Source: Clostridia bacterium (GTDB taxonomy: Bacteria > Bacillota > Clostridia > Oscillospirales > CAG-272). Taken from it: a stretch of 45,233 bases of DNA. The position numbers were made by a program, and so were the translations under genes. The DNA lies in contig CAAGDE010000133.1 in the NCBI GenBank assembly GCA_900768535.1, positions 1-45,233 of the forward strand, given 5' to 3'. How positions within the stretch are numbered: position 1 is the stretch's first letter; each line of letters begins with the position of its first letter. Below are positions 25,239-33,469 of this stretch, piece by piece. The notes under the pieces were generated by a model. The model was not told where the DNA came from, did no database searches, and saw only the letters and a program-made list of their open reading frames with translations.

Positions 25239-26041
25239 GATTCCATCTCCGGTTTGATGTTCCGCAAAACCCAGTCTGCGGCAAGTGCGCTCCACCCGCT
25301 GATATCCGGCTTCCCTTCGGCAAGTCCCAGCCCGTGGCTGCCGTGCGGGTAGACGTGCAGCTCGAACGGAACGTGATGATCCCGCAGAGCCTCGCAGAAG
25401 ACGAGCGAGTTTTTGACATTGACGCAGCTGTCGTCCGAGGTGTGCCACAGGAAGACCGGCGGCGTTTTGTCCGTGATTTTGCGCTGCAGATCATAGGCTT
25501 CATGGTCGGTGTCGTATGTTTCCTGTCCCAGCAGATTGATGCCGCTTCCGACATGACCGAATTCCGCGCCGACCGAGATGACCGGGTAGCAGAGGATGGC
25601 GCCGTTCGGCATCGGATCCTCGCCGTCCGCCGCATCCGGCGTGTGTCCGGCGAGCGACTGATCGGGGTAGAGGATGGTGGACGCCGTCAGATGCCCGCCG
25701 GCGGAGAAGCCGCAGGTAACAACGCGCCGGGGGTCAATGCCCCATTCCGCGGCATGATGCCGGACGAGCTTGACCGCCCGCTGTGCATCGGCAAGCCCTG
25801 CGGGGTAGCGGTTCGGTGCCACGCGGTAGTCCGCGGTTACTGCCTGCAGGCCCCGGCTGTTGAAATATTTTGCAATCGGCTCCGCCTCGTGCGGTGCGCG
25901 GAAATGATAGCCGCCGCCGGCGAACACCACCACGCAGGGGAGCGGCTGGTCGGTGGGGATGAGATAAGTATGCAGGACGTTCGGCGTTTCCGCGCCTTCG
26001 GTCAGATAGGGAACTTCGTTTTCCCACAGCTTGATATCCAT
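25235..26041 (-). CDS. Alpha/beta-hydrolase, acetyl-esterase type (BD-FAE/Aes-like)
   Basis: 268 residues. The oxyanion-hole segment is FAGGGYHFR (a variant of HGGG). The nucleophile is Ser in GFSAGG, the acid Asp in HTSDDSC and the base His in HGSHGLGL. The family includes small acetyl-xylan and feruloyl esterases. No signal peptide is seen, so it acts in the cytoplasm, perhaps on acetylated oligosaccharides. AAGGAG eight bases upstream fixes the start. It heads an operon with trkA and trkH, an unexpected pairing that says little about substrate. Confidence 0.85.
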   Translation of the reverse strand: MDIKLWENEVPYLTEGAETPNVLHTYLIPTDQPLPCVVVFAGGGYHFRAPHEAEPIAKYFNSRGLQAVTADYRVAPNRYPAGLADAQRAVKLVRHHAAEWGIDPRRVVTCGFSAGGHLTASTILYPDQSLAGHTPDAADGEDPMPNGAILCYPVISVGAEFGHVGSGINLLGQETYDTDHEAYDLQRKITDKTPPVFLWHTSDDSCVNVKNSLVFCEALRDHHVPFELHVYPHGSHGLGLAEGKPDISGWSALAADWVLRNIKPEMES

Positions 26042-26077
26042 TTCGGTGTCTCCTTGCTTTTGTCATCGGTACGTATT

Positions 26078-26106
26078 ATTGTATCACAAATCCGGTTGCT
26101 TTTCAA
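26078..26106 (-). promoter_or_regulatory. Promoter of the esterase-trkA-trkH operon
   Basis: On the minus strand: TTGAAA (26106-26101), 17-bp spacer ending in TGA, TACAAT (26083-26078). Confidence 0.75.
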
Positions 26107-26191
26107 GGGGAAAACAAAAATTTCAGCCGTGTTTCTTTTGCCGGAATATCCGCCTGCCTTTTTCCGTAAACTGGAGGGAGGGGGTGATGGG

Positions 26192-26917
26192 ATGAAGCGA
26201 CCCATGCGGTTTTGGGGGATTGTTCTGGCGCTGGCGGCGGTCTGTGCGGGATTTTCTCTGCCGGATATTTCCGCGCGCCGGGAGAACGGGGCACGGACGG
26301 CGACCGGAGCGGAGGCGTGGACGGTGATTCTGGATGCCGGACACGGTGGCGAGGACGGCGGTGCAGTCAGCGCGGACGGCTTGCAGGAGAAGGCGGTCAA
26401 CCTCGATCTGACCCTGCGCATCCGCGACTTTTTGACGGAAAACGGCGTGCGTGTGGCACTGACGCGGGACGGCGACGTCCTGCTGTATGACCGGAACACC
26501 GACTATCGGGGACGGAAAAAGGCGCTGGATCTCCGGGCACGCCGCGAGATTGCCGAGCAGATTCCGGGCGGCGTGTTTGTCAGCATCCACATGAACGCAT
26601 TCCCGCAGAAGCAGGTTCACGGACTGCAGGTCTGGTACTCCCCGAACCATGCGGCTTCCGTTCTGCTTGCCGGTGCCGTTCAGGAGGAGGTCCGGACGCG
26701 TCTGCAGCCGGAGAACAACCGCAAAACGAAGCAGGCGGGGAGCAATATCTATCTGCTTCATCATTTGCGGATTCCGGCGGTGCTGGTGGAGTGCGGCTTC
26801 CTTTCCAACCCGGACGAGGCGGCTTTGCTTGCAACCGAGGGCTACCGGGAACAGCTTGCACAGGCGATCGGACTGGGCATTCTTTCCGGGCTCGGAAAAT
26901 TTGACGAACGCTCTTGA
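26192..26917 (+). CDS. cwlD: N-acetylmuramoyl-L-alanine amidase, CwlD-like
   Basis: 241 residues, close to CwlD. An N-terminal signal or anchor helix (about 8-24) precedes one Amidase_3 domain. Zinc ligands are His in DAGHGGEDGG, Glu in LQEKAVNLDL and His in SIHMNAF; the catalytic Glu is in VECGFLSN. In spore formers CwlD removes the peptide from muramic acid so that muramic-delta-lactam can form in the cortex; the small size and single domain favour this over a general autolysin, but context does not prove it. GGAGGGAGGGG precedes the ATG at 26192; the long upstream frame is not part of the gene. Confidence 0.85.
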   Translation: MKRPMRFWGIVLALAAVCAGFSLPDISARRENGARTATGAEAWTVILDAGHGGEDGGAVSADGLQEKAVNLDLTLRIRDFLTENGVRVALTRDGDVLLYDRNTDYRGRKKALDLRARREIAEQIPGGVFVSIHMNAFPQKQVHGLQVWYSPNHAASVLLAGAVQEEVRTRLQPENNRKTKQAGSNIYLLHHLRIPAVLVECGFLSNPDEAALLATEGYREQLAQAIGLGILSGLGKFDERS

Positions 26918-26942
26918 TTTTTGTCCGGTTTTGCGGTATAAT
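26914..26942 (+). promoter_or_regulatory. Promoter of radA
   Basis: TTGATT (26914-26919), 17-bp spacer, TATAAT (26937-26942). The -35 sits across the cwlD stop codon. Confidence 0.7.
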
Positions 26943-27000
26943 GATAGGGAAGAAAGCCGACGGATGTCAAAGCCGATGACCGAAAGGAGACCGAAACCGG

Positions 27001-28401
27001 ATGAAGGGTCTGAGAACAGTGTACGTCTGCACGGAATGTGCATATCAAACGCCGAAATGGCTTGGAAAGTGTCCCCGCTGCGGGGCTTGGAATTCCTTTG
27101 CCGAGGATGTGGAGGAAACCTCGCCCGGTGCGGCGACCGCAGGCACGGCAGGCAAGCGGACCAGCATGATCCCGACCTCCTCCGACAACCGCGCGGTGGG
27201 GTTTGCGGATTTGGAAATCCCCGCTTATATGCGGCAGAATACCGGGCTTGGGGAGCTGGACCGCGTGCTGGGCGGCGGACTGGTGCACGGGTCGGTCGTC
27301 CTGCTTTCCGGCGAGCCGGGCATCGGTAAATCCACGCTTCTGATGCAGATCTGCGATGCGTTGGGCGAGAGCCGGCGGGTGCTGTATGTGTCTGGCGAGG
27401 AATCGGGCGGTCAGCTCAAGCTCCGCGCCCGGCGGCTGGGGGTGCGCGGACAGAACCTGTTCATCCTGACCGAAACGAACATCGAAAAAATTCTTGCGGA
27501 AACCGACCGGGTCAAGCCGGATGTGGTGATCGTTGACTCCATTCAGACCATCTATGCCGCAACCGTCAACTCCACGCCGGGCAGCGTGACGCAGGTCAAG
27601 GAGACGGCGCTGTCCTTCATCAACAAGGCGAAGGGGGAGGGAATGTCGGTCATCATGGTCGGGCACGTCAACAAGGAAGGGAGCATTGCGGGACCGAAGG
27701 TGCTGGAGCATATGGTGGACGCGGTGCTGTATTTCGAAGGGGAGCGCCAGCAGTCCTACCGCATCATCCGCGCCATCAAAAACCGCTACGGCTCGACCAA
27801 CGAAATCGGCGTGTTTGAGATGACCGACCGGGGGCTTCTGGAGGTCGAAAACCCCTCGGAGATGCTGCTTGCCGGGCGCCCGCGGAACATTTCCGGCAAC
27901 TGTGCCGTCTGCACGCTGGAGGGGACAAGACCGCTGATTGCGGAGATTCAGGCACTCGTGACGCAGACCTCGTTCCCCGCACCGCGACGGACAACCAACG
28001 GCATCGACTACAACCGGATGTGCCTGATCATTGCCGTGCTGGAAAAGCGGCTGGGGCTGAAATTCTACCAGAACGATGTGTATCTGAACGTCATCGGCGG
28101 CTTGCACCTGGACGAGCCTGCGTCCGATCTGTCGGTGGCGCTGGCACTCATTTCCTCCGTGACCGACCGTGTCATTCCGGACGATCTGATCGCCCTGGGC
28201 GAGGTGGGGCTTGCCGGGGAATGCCGGGCGGTGGCAAACCTGGAGGTGCGCGTCCGCGAGGCGGCAAGGCTCGGCTTTACCGCGGCGGTTGTCCCGTACC
28301 GGAACCTGGAAAAGCGGAAGCTGGAGGTTCCCGGCATCCGCCTCATCCCGATCAGGGGAATTTACGAGGCGCTGGGACTTTTGCGCGAGCGGGAGAAATA
28401 A
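27001..28401 (+). CDS. radA: DNA repair protein RadA
   Basis: 466 residues, full length. Zinc finger C10-x2-C13...C24-x2-C27; RecA-like ATPase with Walker A GEPGIGKST (about 104-112); the RadA signature KNRYG (260-264, where most have KNRFG); and a C-terminal Lon-like domain (LNVIGGLHLDEPASDLSVALAL region). RadA is a helicase-like ATPase that drives branch migration of recombination intermediates. AAAGGAG lies about 11 bases before the ATG. It has its own promoter, just after cwlD. Confidence 0.97.
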   Translation: MKGLRTVYVCTECAYQTPKWLGKCPRCGAWNSFAEDVEETSPGAATAGTAGKRTSMIPTSSDNRAVGFADLEIPAYMRQNTGLGELDRVLGGGLVHGSVVLLSGEPGIGKSTLLMQICDALGESRRVLYVSGEESGGQLKLRARRLGVRGQNLFILTETNIEKILAETDRVKPDVVIVDSIQTIYAATVNSTPGSVTQVKETALSFINKAKGEGMSVIMVGHVNKEGSIAGPKVLEHMVDAVLYFEGERQQSYRIIRAIKNRYGSTNEIGVFEMTDRGLLEVENPSEMLLAGRPRNISGNCAVCTLEGTRPLIAEIQALVTQTSFPAPRRTTNGIDYNRMCLIIAVLEKRLGLKFYQNDVYLNVIGGLHLDEPASDLSVALALISSVTDRVIPDDLIALGEVGLAGECRAVANLEVRVREAARLGFTAAVVPYRNLEKRKLEVPGIRLIPIRGIYEALGLLREREK

Positions 28402-28496
28402 CGCCGGAGGCGAACCGGTCGCGTTCCGCTTGGACGTGTACGAAAAAGTTAAACAAACAACTGCTGATTGTTAAAGAAATAAGCGCCGTTTTATTG

Positions 28497-28502
28497 TATA
28501 AT
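28497..28502 (+). promoter_or_regulatory. Probable -10 of the isomerase-AraC pair
   Basis: A perfect TATAAT about 70 nt before the start codon. No clear -35 lies at 17 bp, which fits activator-dependent expression. Confidence 0.4.
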
Positions 28503-28573
28503 AATAGGTGGATACCGGCGCTGTCCGGTAAAAAAATCCCGCCCTGTCTGCGGGAAAATCGGAGGATTTCAGT

Positions 28574-29428
28574 ATGAAGCTCGGTGTGATTACGGACTGT
28601 CTCAAGAAGCCGGTCCGGGAGGCTGTTCTGACGGCAAAATCGCTTGGGATGACCGGCGTGCAGATCTACGCGACAAAGGGGAGCTTTTCCCCGGAGTCTC
28701 TGGATGCGGCGGCACGTGCGGACTTTTGCGCATTCCTGAAGGAGAACGGCATGGAGATCTCCGCGCTCTGCGGAGACATGGGCGGCTACGGCTTCGAGCG
28801 GGAGGCGGACAATGCCCTGCGCGTGGAGAAGACCAAAGCCATTATCGACCTGGCGGTGGATCTGGGAACCGCGGTTGTCACCACGCACATCGGCGTCATT
28901 CCGGCGGACGACACCAATCCCCGGTTTGCCGTCATGCAGCAGGCGCTGACCGAATGCGGACGCTATGCGAAGTCCCGCGGGGTGACGCTGGCGATTGAGA
29001 CCGGACCGGAGACGGCGCCCACGCTCCTGCATTTCCTGGAGGGAACCGACGGCGGGGTCGGCGTGAACCTGGACCCGGCAAACTTTGTGATGGTCTCGGG
29101 GCAGGATCCCGCCGATGCGGTCGATCTGCTCGGAAAATACATTGTCCATACCCACCTCAAGGACGGAAAGAAGCTGAACGATGACATGACGCCGGAGCAG
29201 ATTTATCACGGCTTTGCCGTAGGCGGCGTGGAAGCGCTGAATGCGTGCAAATCCTTTGCGGAGCTGCCCATCGGTGAAGGAGACGTGCCGTGGGACCGCT
29301 ACCTGGCGGCGCTGGAGCGGGTCGGCTACAACGGCTACCTGACCATTGAGCGTGAGGCGGGGGATCAGCCGCTGGAGGATATCCGCGGGGCGGTCGGATT
29401 CATCAGGAAAAAGGTTCGTTTCGACTGA
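28574..29428 (+). CDS. Sugar phosphate isomerase/epimerase (xylose isomerase-like TIM barrel)
   Basis: 284 residues, one AP-endonuclease-2/xylose-isomerase-like TIM barrel. The metal ligands are recognisable: Glu in AIETGPE, Asp in VNLDPAN, His in HTHLKDG and Glu in LTIERE. Members interconvert keto-sugars, inosose or hydroxypyruvate derivatives in the cytoplasm; the substrate cannot be assigned. CGGAGG sets the start. An AraC regulator follows after 45 nt, probably in the same transcript and controlling it. Confidence 0.82.
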   Translation: MKLGVITDCLKKPVREAVLTAKSLGMTGVQIYATKGSFSPESLDAAARADFCAFLKENGMEISALCGDMGGYGFEREADNALRVEKTKAIIDLAVDLGTAVVTTHIGVIPADDTNPRFAVMQQALTECGRYAKSRGVTLAIETGPETAPTLLHFLEGTDGGVGVNLDPANFVMVSGQDPADAVDLLGKYIVHTHLKDGKKLNDDMTPEQIYHGFAVGGVEALNACKSFAELPIGEGDVPWDRYLAALERVGYNGYLTIEREAGDQPLEDIRGAVGFIRKKVRFD

Positions 29429-29473
29429 CGGTTGGCAGAGGACCTGACGCGGGACCGGGAGGAGGGAGCCGGC

Positions 29474-30331
29474 ATGGAACAGATTCCGTACCAATACCAC
29501 TTTGACAATGTCAGCGAGGAGCGGCTGAGATGCGGCGGCTTTGCGCTCTATCAGTACGGCGAGCTTTGGTGCAATCCGGATTCGCTGATCGGTCTGCACC
29601 CTCAGTCCTGCTATGAACTGACCTATGCCGTGTCCGGCTCCGGAACGGTTCTGACCGGCGGGCAGGCGCACCGCGTCCGTCAGCATGACTGCGTCCTGTC
29701 CCTTCCCGGCGAGAACCACGAGATCTGTCCGGACAGGGACAATCCGCTGCGGTTTGTGTTTCTGGGATTTGAGCGGAACTCCGGGAATCCGTCCTGTGCG
29801 TATCTGTTTGATGCGCTGGGGCGACAGTTCCGGGACGAGGCGGTCCGGTGCGTTGCCATGCAGGATCAGAGCGCGCTGATTGTCCGGCTGTTTTCGGAAT
29901 TGCAGAGCGACAGCCCGTTCCGGCTGGAAATGGCGGGGTATCTGCTGGCGGAACTGCTGATCGATTTCATCCGTTCCGGTTCGGACACCCGCCAGGTGCC
30001 GCTGTATCCGAAGATCACGGACGATTCGGTTCTGGTCTACCGGCTGGAGACCTACATCACCCGCAACATTGCCGCGCTGACCCGCCTGCAGGATCTGGGG
30101 GATATCTTCAATTATAATTACAGCTATCTCTCCCGGCGGTTTTACCGGATTACGGGGAAGCACCTGAACGATTTTTACATCTCCTGCCGGATGCAGGAGG
30201 CAAACCGGCTGTTGGGGGAGGGGCTGTCCGTTACGCAGGTCAGCGACCACATGGGGTATTCCTCCATTCACAGCTTTTCCCGGAGCTACAAAAACCATTT
30301 CGGCGTCAATCCGTCCGTGCGGACGGAATAA
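29474..30331 (+). CDS. AraC-family transcription regulator
   Basis: 285 residues. An N-terminal cupin sensor (LHPQSCYELTYAVSGSG, then DCVLSLPGENHEI) is followed by a C-terminal AraC DNA-binding domain. The first helix-turn-helix (LQDLGDIFNYNYSYLSRRF) and second (VSDHMGYSSIHSFSRSYKNHF) are well formed. GGAGGGAG before the ATG at 29474 decides the start; a TTG 42 bases earlier is unlikely. It lies directly after the isomerase gene, which is its probable target. Confidence 0.88.
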   Translation: MEQIPYQYHFDNVSEERLRCGGFALYQYGELWCNPDSLIGLHPQSCYELTYAVSGSGTVLTGGQAHRVRQHDCVLSLPGENHEICPDRDNPLRFVFLGFERNSGNPSCAYLFDALGRQFRDEAVRCVAMQDQSALIVRLFSELQSDSPFRLEMAGYLLAELLIDFIRSGSDTRQVPLYPKITDDSVLVYRLETYITRNIAALTRLQDLGDIFNYNYSYLSRRFYRITGKHLNDFYISCRMQEANRLLGEGLSVTQVSDHMGYSSIHSFSRSYKNHFGVNPSVRTE

Positions 30332-30332
30332 G

Positions 30333-30379
30333 AAAAGCGGCAGGCGAAACCGACGGAAATGCGGTCGCCTGCTGCTTTT
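30333..30379 (+). terminator. Terminator of the AraC gene
   Basis: A long, nearly perfect stem (AAAAGCGGCAGGCGA with TCGCCTGCTGCTTTT) starts two bases after the stop; the second arm itself supplies the short T-tract. Confidence 0.75.
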
Positions 30380-30716
30380 GTGAGGAACGGGAAGAAAGAC
30401 CGCCTCCAAGGGGAAGCCTTTCTGCAAGAGCGATTTGGCTTTGACGGCGGCAGTTGCGGTATTTTATATGAGAGAGCAGATTACCCCCTCATCAGTCGCT
30501 GACGCGCCAGCTTCCCCCCAGGGGGAAGCCTTTTTAGACATCCCCTCAGGGAAGCATGATGCCTTATTTCGAGAACACAATATCACAATATATAAACAGA
30601 ATCTATCAAAGCAAACCGCTCCCGCAAATAGGCTTCCCACTGGGGGGGAAGCTGGCGCGTCAGCGACTGATGAGGGGGGATAGAATTATACTTTCTTTTG
30701 CAAAGTCCGTTCAACT
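30380..30716. other. Gene-free stretch with repeats between araC-like and lipid kinase genes
   Basis: Holds a half-repeat remnant (around 30406-30425, CAAGGGGAAGCC) and the MITE-like element listed separately. No coding sequence is supported; short open frames here simply read through the repeat. Confidence 0.6.
30484..30679. repeat. MITE-like element with ~47-bp inverted ends
   Basis: The left arm (30484-30531) begins CCCCCTCATCAGTCGCTGAC and ends in a CTTCCCCCC...GGGGGAAG hairpin. The right arm (30630-30679) is its near-exact inverted copy. The roughly 100-bp centre is AT-rich and non-coding. TA flanks each end, as in Tc1/mariner-type insertions, though two bases are weak evidence. Confidence 0.7.
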
Positions 30717-31634
30717 TCAAATCCGTTTTGCTTTTTTGGGAACGATGAGCGGAACCTTTTTGGGAATGACCGTGACCTCAATGCTTCCGCTGATGCCGCG
30801 CTCGCCGTCAAAGTTCCAGGTGACATCGTCCGGCACCTCAAAGCGGACCGTATTGCCGGGGAAGTGTTCGATGTTCTTCTGCCGGAACCGGTAGCCGAAC
30901 AGGAACAGCTTTACCACCGTAAACAGTGCGCGCAGACGGTTTGGCAGGGTGGGATCCTTGACCTGCCGGATGACCACGCCTTCCAGCATTCCGTCCGTCA
31001 TCGAGCCGCCCGGATTCATGCACAGACCCGCCACGCATCTGCCGTTCATTGCCATGGCAAACACACACGTGCCGGAGGTTTTTTCGTGCACGGTTTCGGC
31101 GTGGACGGGAAAGACGCGGAACAGCAGGTTCTTCCGCACGCCCTCCAGCCCGTAAGCGATGGCGCCGAGACTGCGCTTGTTTTTTTGCGGAGTGGTGTAG
31201 GACGCGCTGGTAAAAGCACCGGCGGAAACCGAATACATGGCATAATGACTGCCGTTAACCAGCATACAGTCCAAAAGCTCCGGTCTGCCCTCCAGCACCA
31301 CCCGCAGTGCTCTGCGGAGGCTGTAGCGGGGGATTCCCAGACTGTGTGCCACATCGTTGACGGTGCCGCCGGGAAGATATCCGAGCAGCGGCGGGTGCTC
31401 CATGCCGCCGATTCCCTGCAGGATTTCGTTGAAGGTGCCGTCGCCGCCGGAGAAAATCACGCAGTCATAGTCTGCGGCGAATTTTCGGATCCGCCCGGTG
31501 AAATCTCCGGGACCGCGTGAGGCATAAACGTCAACCGTGTCGTACTTGCGGCGCAGACGTTTGATGATATAGGGGAGCTTTTTTGCCGTCTTCCCCTTGC
31601 CGCCGTGGGGATTGTAAAGAAAAATACATTTCAT
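30717..31634 (-). CDS. Diacylglycerol/lipid kinase family protein (YegS/DagK)
   Basis: 305 residues, normal for the family. The chain opens directly on the nucleotide-binding YNPHGGKGK element (7-15), and GGDGTFNE (63-70) is the catalytic signature; LPGGTVNDVAHSLGI also fits. It phosphorylates diacylglycerol or a related lipid at the inner face of the membrane, returning it to phospholipid or teichoic-acid metabolism. There is no Shine-Dalgarno: only six bases separate the -10 box from the ATG, so the mRNA is probably leaderless. No in-frame later Met could replace the start without losing the first motif. Confidence 0.88.
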   Translation of the reverse strand: MKCIFLYNPHGGKGKTAKKLPYIIKRLRRKYDTVDVYASRGPGDFTGRIRKFAADYDCVIFSGGDGTFNEILQGIGGMEHPPLLGYLPGGTVNDVAHSLGIPRYSLRRALRVVLEGRPELLDCMLVNGSHYAMYSVSAGAFTSASYTTPQKNKRSLGAIAYGLEGVRKNLLFRVFPVHAETVHEKTSGTCVFAMAMNGRCVAGLCMNPGGSMTDGMLEGVVIRQVKDPTLPNRLRALFTVVKLFLFGYRFRQKNIEHFPGNTVRFEVPDDVTWNFDGERGISGSIEVTVIPKKVPLIVPKKAKRI

Positions 31635-31640
31635 ATTCTC

Positions 31641-31669
31641 ATTATATCATATTCTGACCGGCTTTGCAA
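31641..31669 (-). promoter_or_regulatory. Promoter giving a leaderless lipid kinase mRNA
   Basis: On the minus strand: TTGCAA (31669-31664), 17-bp spacer ending in TGA, TATAAT (31646-31641). Only GAGAAT separates it from the ATG at 31634, so transcription should begin at or next to the start codon. Confidence 0.75.
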
Positions 31670-31698
31670 GAGGGAGGAGGCAAAATCCGAAAAAACTC

Positions 31699-31728
31699 TT
31701 GACAAATCCCGGTCGGAAATGCTATACT
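31699..31728 (+). promoter_or_regulatory. Divergent promoter of the gene at 31765
   Basis: TTGACA (31699-31704), 18-bp spacer, TATACT (31723-31728). It lies back to back with the lipid kinase promoter. Confidence 0.7.
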
Positions 31729-31764
31729 ATATGCAGAATGGCAGAACAGGACGGGAATGAAGCA

Positions 31765-32664
31765 ATGATGCAACCAAAACAGAATCCTTCGATAATCCGG
31801 CCGGAAGAAACGGACGGACAGAATTATTTTCTTTCGCTGATCGACGCGGGGATCCGGTGCGGACTGATAGAGACGCAGGACCGTGAAATTCTGCTTTCCG
31901 GGTGCCGCTCAATCCTTGTGCGCAAGCTCGGATTCCGGCTGCACGAGGGAAGCCGCGGAAATCTGGACTCGGAGACCACGCTCGCGCTGTTGGATTCCGT
32001 TTATTACACCATCGGCGTGGAGCTGAAATCCTTCGGTTCCCCGGAGGCGGGTCTTACCGCGATCCGGAGCCGACCGATTGAGGATCTGTATATGGCGGGG
32101 CAGGTGAAGATCCGTTCCAAGCTGCGGACGGCGCACCTGTTGCAACGGCATCTGAAAAAGACCCTCTTCAGGACGCAGAACCGCCCTTATACCGACACGG
32201 TAAAAACAAAGCTGGACGGATTCTTCCGGCTTTACCGACCGGCGTCCTTTGCCCAGCAGCTCCATGTCACGGTGGAGTATCAGACCTTCCCGCCGGTTTC
32301 GGAGTTGTCCGGCATTGAGTTTATTGAAGCGTTTTTACGCAGTCTGGTTCTGGAAAATTCGTTTTGCTGTCTCTTTGATCCGGCGGCGGTGGACGCGATG
32401 CTGGAAAGAGAGAATCCGGACTTCCGGAATGTGATGATCAACATTTACCGTTCGGTTCTCCGTGCGGCACTCGGCTGTGTTCTGACCGGGCGTCCGGTTG
32501 AGGCGCTGGAATACGACCCGGCGGCAGCGGAAGCATTGCTGGACGGCAAAGAGCCGGATGCACGGAGGGAACAGTTGCTTCGCGCGCTGAAAAGCGTGAC
32601 GGTGAAATACGGCTGTCACCCCGACCTGTGCGCCTACCTTGCGGAAGGCACGGCACTGCTGTGA
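31765..32664 (+). CDS. Conserved protein of unknown function
   Basis: 299 residues, soluble, with no signal peptide or membrane helix. Helical throughout by composition, with a conserved-looking opening (ETDGQNYFLSLIDAGIRCGLI) and YTIGVELKSFGSPEAGL. I do not recognise the family; it resembles uncharacterised Firmicutes proteins. The start is uncertain: an ATG at 31738 would sit about ten bases after the -10 box, while the ATG at 31765 has GGACGGGA about ten bases upstream; I use the latter. It is a single-gene unit with its own promoter and a terminator shared with the convergent aldolase operon. Confidence 0.65.
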   Translation: MMQPKQNPSIIRPEETDGQNYFLSLIDAGIRCGLIETQDREILLSGCRSILVRKLGFRLHEGSRGNLDSETTLALLDSVYYTIGVELKSFGSPEAGLTAIRSRPIEDLYMAGQVKIRSKLRTAHLLQRHLKKTLFRTQNRPYTDTVKTKLDGFFRLYRPASFAQQLHVTVEYQTFPPVSELSGIEFIEAFLRSLVLENSFCCLFDPAAVDAMLERENPDFRNVMINIYRSVLRAALGCVLTGRPVEALEYDPAAAEALLDGKEPDARREQLLRALKSVTVKYGCHPDLCAYLAEGTALL

Positions 32665-32682
32665 GGACCGATTGTTTTGTTG

Positions 32683-32720
32683 AAAGCCCGCGCGCCGAAT
32701 GCTTCGGTGCGCGGGCTTTT
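32683..32720. terminator. Bidirectional terminator between convergent genes
   Basis: A long stem (AAAGCCCGCGCGCCGAA with TTCGGTGCGCGGGCTTT, one G-U pair) has a 3-nt loop and A/T ends on both sides. It ends the gene at 31765 (+) and the acetate kinase-aldolase operon (-). Confidence 0.9.
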
Positions 32721-32725
32721 CGGGT

Positions 32726-33442
32726 TTATTTCATGGTATTGAGTGTGCTGTTGGGATCGGCTTTGGCGCGCGCCTCTTCGGTTTTGTAGCCGGGGTGCTT
32801 GCCGGGGAAGCCCATCTTCACACGCAGATCCATCAGCTTCACCATCTGATCGGCAGGAATCTCTTCGATTCTGCCCAGCTCCATGGCAATCTTCATGATG
32901 TTCGCGTTGAATTCCACTTCCTCCATCGTAAACATCGCGCGGGTCAGGGTGTTTCCGACGGTCAGCGCACCGTGATTCTTCAGCATGAACGCGTCATGCT
33001 CCTGAATGTAGGGCATCAGGGAATCCGGAATCTCCATGGTCGAGGGGGTTCCGTAGGCGCAGGTGGGAATATCACCGATGGTCAGTACGGCTTCGGGCAG
33101 GATATAGCGGTCCAGCGGAATGCCTGCAACCGTGAATGCCGTTGCCACCGGGGGATGCGCATGAACGACCGCGTTGACGTCCGGGCGCTCGCGGTAGACG
33201 CGCAGATGCATCTTGATTTCCGAGGAGGGGTTCAGCTTGCCCTCCACCTTGTTGCCCTCGCCGTCGATTTTGATGATCATATCGGGGGTCAGGGAGCCCT
33301 TCGATACGCCGGTCGGGGTGCAGTAGTACTCGTTCGGTCCGACCTTGACCGAAATGTTGCCGTCATTTGCGGCAACAAAGCCGTGGTCGTACAGCCTGTG
33401 TCCGACCTCGCAGATTTCCTGTTTGATTTCTTCTACCGTCAT
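32726..33442 (-). CDS. Class II aldolase, L-fuculose-phosphate aldolase family
   Basis: 238 residues, a typical AraD/FucA-like zinc enzyme. E75 (SSEIKMH), H94 and H96 (HAHPP) and H157 (KNHGA) are the metal and catalytic residues, and GNISVKVG binds phosphate. Likely reaction: cleavage of a ketose 1-phosphate to dihydroxyacetone phosphate plus an aldehyde; L-fuculose- and L-rhamnulose-type substrates cannot be told apart. AAGGAAGG before the ATG at 33442 sets the start. It lies 27 nt behind acetate kinase in the same transcript. Confidence 0.85.
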   Translation of the reverse strand: MTVEEIKQEICEVGHRLYDHGFVAANDGNISVKVGPNEYYCTPTGVSKGSLTPDMIIKIDGEGNKVEGKLNPSSEIKMHLRVYRERPDVNAVVHAHPPVATAFTVAGIPLDRYILPEAVLTIGDIPTCAYGTPSTMEIPDSLMPYIQEHDAFMLKNHGALTVGNTLTRAMFTMEEVEFNANIMKIAMELGRIEEIPADQMVKLMDLRVKMGFPGKHPGYKTEEARAKADPNSTLNTMK

Positions 33443-33469
33443 GGTAAATTCCTTCCTTTCGGGATTCAA

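Noticed and set aside
28513..28533. Terminator hairpin ACCGG...CCGGT before the isomerase gene
   Set aside because: It is followed by As on the plus strand, and on the minus strand the Us come before the stem, so it cannot work as an intrinsic terminator in either direction.
28352..30427. 691-codon open frame antisense to the isomerase and AraC genes
   Set aside because: Shadow of two well-supported plus-strand genes and a terminator.
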